In this document: piece after piece, positions 55,113 to 64,000 of the stretch
Layout of the letters: every line of letters begins with the position of its first letter
Numbering within the stretch: position 1 is the stretch's first letter
Assembly (NCBI GenBank): GCA_036850905.1
Contig: CM072087.1
Span: forward strand, 34,141,689 to 34,205,688
Length of the DNA: 64,000 nt
Origin: Luffa acutangula
Taxonomy: Eukaryota; Streptophyta; Magnoliopsida; Cucurbitales; Cucurbitaceae
Reading direction: 5' to 3'
Position numbers and translations under genes: made by a program
Notes under the pieces: generated by a model
Told to the model about the DNA's origin: nothing
The model's database searches: none
Seen by the model: the letters and a program-made list of their open reading frames with translations, nothing else

Positions 55113-58100
55113 CACTACTACAAAAACAGTCTTTAATGACGGACAAAAAAAAAGAGGAGGACCCTTTAATGACGGACGGAAAACGCGCGCCACTTTTAAT
55201 GTCGGACGCGCGTTTTTCAGTAAAAACTGACTTTTAATGACGGGCATTGCCCGTCATTAAAAACACCCTTTAATGGCGGGCATTGCCCGCCATTAAAAGC
55301 CCATTTTAATTTTTTTTTTATTTTTTTAAAAAGGTAAAAAGTACCTGCCTTTTCTCTCTCCCCGAAGGCACTTCAACCCTAGCTCCTTTCTTCTTCTCTC
55401 AGCCGCCACAGCTCCCTTCACCAATCTTCTTCAACAACCGCCGGCTGCCTTGGATTTTTCGTCTTCCTTCGCCGCATATTCGTATCTTCTTCAACGTTCG
55501 GCTGTTTGGACTCTTCGCCGCAGATTCCTCTCTTCTCGAAGGCGGCGACTGGACGACAGTGGTAAGGCGACACCAAACCTCGTTCGGCTGTTCCGACTCG
55601 TTTGCAAGGCGACAACTGGTAAGGCGACACCAAACCTCAGCGACGGAGCAAGGCGGCGACTGGCAGCGTGGGTTTCGACAGAAGGCGGCGGCCGGCAGCG
55701 TGAGTTCCTTTACTATGCATATTTGAAGTCTCAGATGTCCAGGACAATGCTTGATATACTGATAGTCATCCTATTGTATCTCTGAATAGTGAATATTGAT
55801 GTTACTCAATAAAGGATATTATGCTTCAACTTGTGCAGTTTGAGTTTTCAATGATTTTCTGTCTTCTCTTAATTTAAAAGTTAAAAACACGTTTGTTAAT
55901 CACATTTATGTTTATGTAATTATATTTACTGGTTTGCAATGCGAGATGCTTGGGTTTTCTTATGTCTCAATTGTTTCAGTAGTAGTTTCTAGAGCCAAAC
56001 TTTCAACATTCAAAACTATCTTGCAGTGTCTGACAAGAGCTCTCAGAAATGACAACCCAAAGTTGTTGATGGCTGCATCTGCATTATTGTTGCCTTTGAG
56101 GCCTTTTACGGTTTCTGCTCTTCACACTGGGATGATGGAGGTAACTTTTTGATGTCGCTTTTATCTACAGCTCATTCCTCTTGTTCAATATAGGTTGGTT
56201 CTGTATATTTCTAAAGTCAGTTGGCAGCACAATAATATAGGAAGACTTGTTGGATAAAGCTGCAATTCTCAATTATTAGTATTAGTGAGAATTACTGTCC
56301 ATTTGGTCTACTATTTTCGTATACGGTTTTTAAAAATCAACTTTGCATTTAAGTTGGCCTGTTCCCTCAAAATTTTTTCTCACTAAGATCCCGTTTGATA
56401 ACCATTTGGTTTTTGGTTTTTAGTTTTTGAAAATTGAGCTTAAAAATACTACTCCCAAGTCCCACCGTTAAGTTCCTTGTGTTTTGTTATATGCCTTGTT
56501 TCCATGTTTTCAAAAACCAAGTCAAGTTTTGAAAACTAAAAAAAATAGTTTTCAAAAACTTGTTTTTGTTTTTGAAATTTGGCTAGGATTTCAAATGTGC
56601 CCTCAACAGAGATGAAAACCATGATAAGGAAATTCATAGGATTTCAAATGTGCCCTCAACAGCGTGGGTTTTCAAAAAATTCGTATCCTGTTTCCTTTGC
56701 ATCCTTTCTTGTTCATTTTGATAATAATTGTTTGGTTATTGCAGTGACGTTGTAAACTTCTCTAACTTCCTTTTCATTTCAAACTTTCTTATTTGAATGC
56801 AAAATATGTTTATGTTTGTATCCCTTTTCGTTTCGTGTGGCTTTTTACGTGTTGCTTACTTTGTTCTTCATCTTGGCTCACATATTGAATACCTTGTTGG
56901 TTTGCATTGACAGTGGTTTGGACTTGGGGAAGATCAAGTGCTAGTTCTTGTGCAAAAAAAATGACTATCGGCTTAAGTATTAACAGATTGCTCCTTAAGT
57001 GAAGGATTGCAAGGTCAACTCTTTCTTTCATATTTTGTTGATACGTTTGCAGAGATAGTGCTCAAATTTTTTGGGTGTTGATAGATGGGGTGCATGTAGT
57101 AGTTTCTTTTGTTGTGATTCTGCTGGAATTTTGCTTTGTTTATGTTATTGAAGAATTGTTTTACTTGGGAGCTTACTGCGATTTTGATGAAATTTATCTC
57201 TTCACTCAAGGCTCTAGGTATCAGTGTTGCACTTCTTCTCTCTCTCACTCTCATCGATGTTGCAACTCTACCTTCGTGGGTAGCATTTTTTCGAAGCCGG
57301 AAGGTGGTGGCGTTGGGAGAGACGATGAAGTGTGGTGACCACGAGTTTAAACTTGAATGTTGTGTTGCCTTCTGAATATCTGATTTTAGGTTGCTTAACC
57401 TTCGAGAGATTTTGTGTCGAGCCTTAGTTTTAGTGCGAAGGCCAACACTTGGTTGCCACTTGATGGGATAATCAGGTCCTTTTCTTTTCTGCCTCTTTTG
57501 TTTTCATATTTTTTTGTGCTTTTAGTACTTGCCTATTTATGCAGTTTCAAGATGATTTTTATGATATTAAGGAAGGTCTGCTCACTATTTTTAATTGCTA
57601 TTTTGGATGTTAAGAAAATCAGTTAAGAGAATGTGAAATTGATGTGTAGCATTCGATGTTTGCGAGTGATTCTATAATTAATTACATGTTTAATGGCTTA
57701 TATAGGTTCGTTGTTGGGAAATAATGCAAAATGCGGGTAATGTTGCCAGTACACCGAAAGCTTCAATATCTCACGATCAACTGGTATATAATGATTTGGT
57801 TTTTTATTTTGTGGTTTAATGAGAATTTTGATTTTGTGGTTTAATTAGTGCACTAGAAACCCAAAAGTAAAAAGAAATGAGGAAAACCCAAGGGTAAGAT
57901 GCAAAGCTTTAACTTCATGATACATTAGGAATTGTTGTTTTAGATATGTATGTATACCAAAGAAATGAGGAAAACCCAAGCTAAAGGAATTACGAAAGGC
58001 TTCAATTCGATAAAAGTGAATTAAGAGGATATGACAATTTACACCAAACGATAGCAATGAATTCCTTAATAATTGATGTTGTCTATTCCTATAGTCATTT

Positions 58101-60721
58101 TCTTGTGGTCTGAGTGTAAAATGTTTCTTGACAAGATGATGTTTCAGGAGCTGCAGATGAGCAAAGAGGACTTGAGGACGGTGCTCTAATAAAGTTGGAG
58201 CTGATGGCCTAGAAACCAGTGTTTCTGATGAATCAGAAAATTGGTATGATATTGATGATATTGAGGTTTCTTTCTTTCTTTCCTCTTTTTTTTTTTTTTT
58301 TTCCAGTTCATTTCACTATTAATATTAGTAAAGCACTCGCTCATTTTTGTTCTGCTTTGTCGCCATTGCTCGATTACTTTGTTTTTCCTTATCTTGTTTA
58401 ATTTGTCAAGTTTTAGTTGGACTGGACCCTAGCCTTTCCTTACGTTCTTTCTCACTATCACAAATACATTTTTCTAATGCTTTTGCCCTCTCTCTCTTCG
58501 AACGAGGACTAGTGGAATAATTGAAATTGTAGTTCGTAGTTCACCTCCCTCCTTATTAATGTTTATTTGCTAGTCTAGATAAGAAACAACTAGTTTCTGA
58601 CATCGGATATCGGACAATCATCTTCTGTTTACGTCAGGAAAGCTTTTATTTTAGTTAATTAGATGATGCTCTTGGAGAAGTGGTGAGGTTATATTAGTGT
58701 ACAACGCTTTAGTAATTTCTTTTTCTCACATTCCATGAAAGGCTATCAATGATGGTGATATCCGGAACATTGTTCTATCATACCTTGTTTTTGATAAATG
58801 TGGCTATATCTTGCTCATGCTGATGGAAATTTGTAAGGTAGTTGAACAAATTTATTTCAGCATTAGTATTCATGCATTTATGATATTGTATTAAGTTGCA
58901 ATGAACTTGTTTTTGAAAAAAAAAAAAACTTTCCTGGGCTCCTTAGGAATTACTGCAATCGAGTTTGTACCAGGACATCAAAATTTACTTGCAGAAACCT
59001 GAAAAATGTATTTGTTTTCCATTTGGTTTTGGATCATAAAAATCAAGTTTATCCCACTCCATTTTCATTGATTTAAAGTCACTATTCTTTGATTGTAGCT
59101 AAGTCAAACAGTGTCGTTTCTGTAACTTACTTTGTTGTTTGGATGTTGGGTTTTTATATTATAGGGTAACATGCTTTTAGAAAGTGGTTGAACTTTTTGT
59201 GCACCACTAGCAATCAAACAAGAAAGCTTGTCACTTTATAATGTTTCATTACATTGTCACTCTAAAACCTCATTCTTTGTTAAGATGGTTATTGGATTTT
59301 AGTCTCAAGCCTTGGTGCGAGACCTAACTTGCTTAGTTTAAGAATATTTTCCTCCTTTTTGTACCTAACTTGCGAGACCTAACGTTATTTTCCTCCTTTT
59401 TGTACCTTTCTTATTATTTTGCTGACTTTCTTGCAATGTCCTTTACTGATTGTTTAGATTTAGATTGTGCTTGATGCGAGACCTAACTTGCTTAGTTTAA
59501 GAATATTTGAAGTCTAGTTGTGAACCTGAAGTGTTGTGAGGTTGTAGTTGAGTGGTTTTTCATATAGAAGTGTGTTTCTCTTGTTTAATAGACTTAAAAA
59601 TTTTTGGGTTAGCCATATGTATGTTGTTATGCTGTCGAAATTTTCGGAGCATCCAGTTAGAATTAGGATAGAAACTTTAGTAATGTCGCTAGGTTAAGTA
59701 TAGAAACCTAGAGTGTTACAGGTTCTTTGATGGGGTTAAACTTGATCTCTATGAGTTTGTATGCTTTTAGAGTTTATTGGGTTTTCTAACAAATTTTTTC
59801 GATACTCATTGAGATTGATTCTTTTTTTTTGTGTATTTTATTGTTAACTAAATTTGTTTTTTTAGGTTCTTCGAGTTGTTGGACATATGTTTGTTATGTG
59901 AGCTCTTGTTTTGGCGTTGTATCGAACCTAATTACAATTTGTTTTTCTTAGGTTCTTCAAGTTTGATGTACGAGCAAGACAAGAATGAAAGTGGCATGTA
60001 CGAGAATTTTTCTTTTTTGGTATAGGTGTAGACTCTTAATCATAGGTGTTTAGTAATTTTGAGGCTTTTAAGTGTAAGTGTTTGTAGTTTTATTCATATA
60101 TTAAACTTATATGAATAAAAATTGTATGAACAAATTTGGTTCATTGGCTTATTGGAATGAAATTTGACAAATATTTGATTTCTATGCTATTTTGCACGTT
60201 TAAGATTAAGGTTACTTTCTTTACAGGTTTACAAATAAAGAAAATATTGTTGGTTTGCCACCGGGCAACCAACAATTTTTTTATTTAAATTATGAACAAA
60301 ATAATGACGGGCAATGCTTGTCATAAAAAACGACATTTAATGACGGACATTAAAAAAGACATTTAATGACGGACACCTTTAATGACGGACATGTGGTTGG
60401 AAAACACACTTTCAATGACGGACGCCTTTTAATGACGGGCATTGCCCGTCATTAAAAATCTGGATGGTTGGAAAATACTCTTTAATGACGGACTTTTGAT
60501 GACGGACGACTTTTAATGACGGACATTGTCCGTCATGAAAAACGTCCGTCATTGTAACTTTTTATGACGGACAGCTTGTAATGACAGTCAGTGCCCGTCA
60601 TTAAAAGTCGCCCGTCATAAAAAGTTACGACGACACTCGTATAGACGACGGACGCCGCCCGTCATGAAAAGTCTTTAATGACGGGCAATGCCCGTCATTA
60701 AAAGTGATTTTTGTAGTAGTG
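55113..60721. mobile_element. CACTA transposon with captured sequence
   Basis: Terminal CACTACTACAAAAA and its inverse, and the 3-bp target duplication AAG (55110-55112, 60722-60724), identify a CACTA (En/Spm) element of 5609 bp. Subterminal zones (55130-55310, 60300-60715) carry many AATGACGGAC/AATGACGGGC units, often as palindromes such as ACGGGCATTGCCCGT. No TNP2-type transposase is visible. Instead the interior has a CT-rich leader-like start (55340-55700) and exon-like segments on the plus strand (see next entry), so it looks like a non-autonomous gene-capturing element. Confidence 0.92.
56027..58189 (+). pseudogene. Possible captured gene exons inside the CACTA element
   Basis: Three segments with good splice borders are all in phase 0: 56027-56140 (TTGCAG/TGT..GAG/GTAACT; LTRALRNDNPKLLMAASALL), 57706-57783 (TATAG/GTT..CTG/GTATAT; EIMQNAGNVASTPKASISHD), and 58148-58189 (TTTCAG/GAG; ELQMSKEDLRTVL then TAA). 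Introns between them are T-rich. A hydrophobic frame at 57136-57375 may be another exon. I do not recognise the protein. A leader-like region at 55340-55700 could supply a start. It is either a host gene fragment carried by the transposon or the remnant of its own gene. Confidence 0.4.
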
Positions 60722-60724
60722 AAG

Positions 60725-61807
60725 AGATATGCACATAAGGACCAATGAGGGAGACAAATTAAAATTTTTCCAAAATTAACATGTATAAGCGAGATCTATC
60801 TCAACAAGATCAGACTCTACTAGCCCGGGATTGGATTATTAAACTCTCAGCTCATCTTCCCTCTACACTGGCACTAAGGTTTCACTAATGAGTTAATGCA
60901 ACAAATTAGTTTGTTTATCCCCATACTTAGGTGCTTTTAATTAACAATTGAATTAAGCATATAAATGTGGCACTAGCTTTCACACACCCATTGCAGGGAC
61001 CCTTAACCTGAGATTTCTCTTTTTGCCTAAACTTTATTAAACATTGCAAACTGTGCACAGGCCATGGCATTTTTCTTTTTCAACAATAACAACAAGAATG
61101 ATTTTTTCGTTATGAGCATAAATAGCAGATATTCTTTTCTTTTCTCCTAAGCAAGATCAAACATGCTAATTTGCAAAAAATTAACTCTTTAGCTCTACCC
61201 TACACCTATCAAGGTGACAACAAGCATATGAACCCAATAATTCGCTCCTAAGCATTCAAATCCAAGTCAAGCCAAGACAGATACTCTACTCATGCAAGCC
61301 ATCTCCTAGAAAAATTTTAAAAAGTCTCCCTTTTTGGGCACTTATGCTTACATCTCATCACAAGCTTGAAAATTGACAAGAAAGCCTATCCTAGGACATC
61401 ATAATCATGCAAAAGTAGCATCCAGAAAACAACCATATGCATCATTCAGAGAAAGCTCAAAACTATAGCCCGAACTCAGATGCTCAAAGGGCTCCACAAA
61501 CATGCCAATCCACCCCCAAACTTAAAATATGCATTGTCCTCAATGTATAACGAAGATAAGGCATAAACAAGCATGAGAACAATAAAAGAATGACAGGAGT
61601 GAACAATACTGGCCTGGAATGATGATGACTTCTTGCTTGAGAGCCTGGACTCTTGAAAGCTTGAAAGCAAAGGAGAGAAAGAAAACAAGACCTACAAAAC
61701 AAAAACAAACAATAAATAAAAAACAAAAAGAAAACACACTAAACTTACTTGGGTTGCCTCCCATAAGCGCTTGTTTAACGTCATTAGCTCGACGTGTTAA
61801 CCGTGCT
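60725..61807. other. 3' interior of the gypsy element
   Basis: Non-coding, with CCACCCCCAAACTTAAAATA near 61510, a phrase typical of such elements next to their gag-pro. ORFs at 61476-62002 on either strand are chance frames overlapping the gag-pro end. Confidence 0.6.
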
Positions 61808-63985
61808 TCAAGGAGGCTTCTGCTCTGTGAATCCAACAGAGGTGCTCTTTCTTGCACCTTTCCTGTAGCCCATATAAAGCACTTGATCTTTAGAGTCTTC
61901 AACTGCTTTAAAGATTTCTTTTTCGTTCTTGACTCTAATAGTGAGCTCCCTGCGCTCAATATCTATGATCGCTCGCCCAGTGGCGAGGAATGGTCGTCCT
62001 AATATGACAGGCATTGAAGGATTTTCTATCATGTCCATAACATACAAGTCAATAGGGAGGAAAAATCTACCTACTCTGATTAACACATTTTCTACAATAC
62101 CAACTGGTCTCACCACAGATTGATCAGCCAATTGGAGCTTTACAGGAGTAGACTTAATCTCACCTATATCTAACTTTTTACACAACGATAGAGGAATGAT
62201 ATTAATGCTAGCACCTAAATCACATAATGCTCTGAAAGAATAAGTACCAAAACTACAAGGAACAGAAAAACTCCCTGGATCTGCTACTTTTTCAGGTACT
62301 TTCTGTTGTACTCTGGTGCTGCATGTGGAAGCAAGATAAACAGTGTCAACCTTCTTTTCTTTTCGCTTCTTTGCTAACCACTCCTTCATGAACCTGTTGT
62401 ATTGGGGCATCTCTAATGCCTCTGCAAAAGGAATATTAATATTCAGATTCATAAAAGCATTCATAAATTTATCAAACTGAACCTGATTATTCTTTTTCTT
62501 CTTTTTCTTTTTCTTTTCCTTAGGAACCAACAGTGTAGGAGAAGGAATAGGAGGCTCAAGGCTAGGCTGTTCAGCCTCATCAGATGATGTATCCTCCTCA
62601 GCTTCTCCTGTAGGCGTTTCATAGTCCTCAGATTCATGCTCCTCTTCAAATTCTTCCTGGTGCACAGTGATTGCCTTACAGTACTCCATCTGGGGTTTCT
62701 CTTGTTCAGCTGGGGCCTTACCTTTGTTCATTGTACTTACAACATTCACCAACTGTCCCAGCTGAGTCTCTATGTTCTTTATAGCTGCACTGTGGCCATT
62801 CACTGTTGAGTTGATGGCAATGACTGCCTCCACTAATTTGGTTGTCCTGTTACTAGACTCTGCAATGAAAGCTCCAACAAGATCTTCTAACTTTTTATTA
62901 TCTTGAGTTTGAGGGGCAAAACCAGGAGGATTAAGAACATTCTTAGTATTGGCATAAGAGAAATTTTCACGGTTCCTATTGTTAGGATGATAATGTGTAG
63001 GTGTAGAATTATTATTATATCCCCTAGAATTAAAATTTGATACATACTGAACCTGCTCGATGGTCTCCTCCTGAGGTCTAGATGCTAAAGCAGCAGCTGA
63101 TTCAATTGACTGTGCACTCCCTGTACCTGAAAATTTCATAAAAGCATTGGCAAGGGAAGTCATCTGGGCCTGGAGTGCACTTACTTTATCAACCTCAAAC
63201 ACTCCAGCAGCGATCTTTTTAGGTGTAGACCGCTCAGATGGCCACTGATAGCTGTTGGTGGCCATATCCTCTAAAAGTGTGCGAGCGTTTTCCACGGTCT
63301 TGGACAACAGAGTCCCACCTGCAGCTGCATCAACAATCGTTTTTGTGCTAGGAGTTAAACCATTATAAAACAACTGTACCTGAAGCCAATCGGGGTAACC
63401 ATGTTGAGGACACTTCCTTAGTAGCTCTTTGAATCGCTCCCAAGCTTCGAACAGCTGCTCATCATATTGTTGTTGGAATGTCCCAATCTCGGTCCTCAGC
63501 TTGACCGTCTTTGCAGGAGGAAAAAATTTCTTTAAAAAGGCCTGGACCAAAGCATCCCAGGTGGTGATGCTCCCAGGAGCAATAGACTGCAACCAATCAC
63601 GTGCTTTATCCTGCAAAGAAAAGGGAAATAAACGTAAGCGAATAGCATCCTCAGACACTCCATTAATCTTTACCGTCCCACAAATATCCAAGAATGATTT
63701 AAGATGAGAATTTGGATCCTCGGTGGGCGATCCTCTATATGCACAGTCTCGAGCCATCTGAATGAGGCCGGTCTTCAGCTCAAAGTTGTTACCATTAATC
63801 GGTGCATAGACAATCCCCGATTGCTGTCCCTGAAACACAGGGTGAAAGTAATCTCTAATAGGCCTAGGCTCCTCAGGTAGATTTTGATCTGCCATTTGAA
63901 TAATTTCTCTATTTTCCCTTCGAAGCCTAAGGATTGTTCTTTCTATCTCGGGATCAAATGGTATCACTTCTCTACTACTACACAT
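61808..63985 (-). CDS. Athila-like gypsy Gag-protease polyprotein
   Basis: An uninterrupted 725-residue frame. Residues ~30-260 form the retrotransposon gag domain (NNFELKTGLIQMARD, EDPNSHLKSFLDIC, LRLFPFSLQDKARDWL, FFPPAKT). The middle is low-complexity, Asn- and Glu-rich, with a Lys run (KEKKKKKKKKNN). Residues ~570-690 form a retroviral-type aspartic protease (FRALCDLGASINIIPLSLC, VILGRPFLATGRAIID), with DLGAS as the catalytic motif, usual for this plant group. The frame stops after the protease with no reverse transcriptase. It would make particle protein and its processing enzyme, relying on a partner element for replication. Intact coding suggests a young insertion. The start is the first ATG of the frame; an internal MADQNLPEEP start (about 63892) is equally likely. 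Confidence 0.88.
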   Translation of the reverse strand: MCSSREVIPFDPEIERTILRLRRENREIIQMADQNLPEEPRPIRDYFHPVFQGQQSGIVYAPINGNNFELKTGLIQMARDCAYRGSPTEDPNSHLKSFLDICGTVKINGVSEDAIRLRLFPFSLQDKARDWLQSIAPGSITTWDALVQAFLKKFFPPAKTVKLRTEIGTFQQQYDEQLFEAWERFKELLRKCPQHGYPDWLQVQLFYNGLTPSTKTIVDAAAGGTLLSKTVENARTLLEDMATNSYQWPSERSTPKKIAAGVFEVDKVSALQAQMTSLANAFMKFSGTGSAQSIESAAALASRPQEETIEQVQYVSNFNSRGYNNNSTPTHYHPNNRNRENFSYANTKNVLNPPGFAPQTQDNKKLEDLVGAFIAESSNRTTKLVEAVIAINSTVNGHSAAIKNIETQLGQLVNVVSTMNKGKAPAEQEKPQMEYCKAITVHQEEFEEEHESEDYETPTGEAEEDTSSDEAEQPSLEPPIPSPTLLVPKEKKKKKKKKNNQVQFDKFMNAFMNLNINIPFAEALEMPQYNRFMKEWLAKKRKEKKVDTVYLASTCSTRVQQKVPEKVADPGSFSVPCSFGTYSFRALCDLGASINIIPLSLCKKLDIGEIKSTPVKLQLADQSVVRPVGIVENVLIRVGRFFLPIDLYVMDMIENPSMPVILGRPFLATGRAIIDIERRELTIRVKNEKEIFKAVEDSKDQVLYMGYRKGARKSTSVGFTEQKPP

Positions 63986-64000
63986 GCAAAATTAAAAATA

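Larger units (their letters stand above)
53666..64000 (-). mobile_element. Athila-like Ty3/gypsy gag-pro element (partial)
   Basis: Minus-strand element whose 3' LTR (53666-54985), polypurine tract, 3' interior, and gag-protease ORF (61808-63985) are present; the 5' LTR is outside the window. A CACTA element (55113-60721) is inserted in the 3' interior. Without it only ~1.2 kb separates the protease stop from the PPT, so RT, RNase H and integrase are absent, which makes the element non-autonomous. Confidence 0.85.

Noticed and set aside
57136..57375. Membrane-protein-like ORF in the CACTA element
   Set aside because: Two overlapping frames are equally open and neither has a known motif; mentioned only as a possible exon.

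Overview
The window is nuclear DNA of a flowering plant, almost certainly a eudicot. It is AT-rich, genes have introns with GT-AG borders, and plant-specific families are present (a PLS/DYW pentatricopeptide protein, a plant cornichon, plant LINE, hAT, CACTA, PIF/Harbinger, Ty1/copia and Athila-like Ty3/gypsy elements). Repeat style (LINE tails, GGTTCGG-rich hAT ends, SINEs) would fit Cucurbitaceae, but that is a guess. The window is gene-poor and mostly transposons inserted into one another.

Layout: 1-1619 is the end of a hAT element running off the left edge; 1729-3092 is a PIF/Harbinger-like element with TAA target duplication; about 3300-3830 is an LTR-like block. At 4090-8535 a tRNA-derived SINE (minus strand) is split by a 4.3 kb LINE whose 5' end is inverted. 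Two LINE 3' fragments lie at about 10.4-11.0 and 11.4-12.0 kb. 12835-15522 (minus) is an intact PPR-DYW gene, the likely EMB175 orthologue.

18290-34337 is one Ty1/copia element (minus strand, TSD CTAAG) of 16 kb. It holds two solo LTRs of its own superfamily (19984-22049 in its 3' LTR, inverted; 24568-26697 in integrase) and a hAT-type element (27900-29003 in gag). Removing the insertions restores contiguous domains, but several stops and frameshifts remain. 36476-41252 is a hAT element with exact TIRs and TSD CATAATTG; its transposase has one nonsense codon and a changed catalytic Asp. 42159-43026 is a small relative.

45171-47485 (minus) is a four-exon cornichon gene, reconstructed from splice sites, with 154 codons. 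Beyond it lie a second copy of the hAT-type element found in gag (49473-50544), a solo LTR (51831-52457), a truncated copia LTR (53298-53665), then an Athila-like gag-protease element without reverse transcriptase (3' LTR 53666-54985, gag-pro 61808-63985, 5' LTR outside the window). It is interrupted by a 5.6 kb CACTA element (55113-60721) that carries what look like spliced exons of a host gene.

Only two host genes look functional: the EMB175-like organelle RNA-processing protein and the cornichon cargo receptor. The most unusual signal is a 14-bp palindrome, AGCGTC-NN-GACGCT, clustered six times in the gypsy LTR and in four exact or near copies in the leader of the unrelated copia element.
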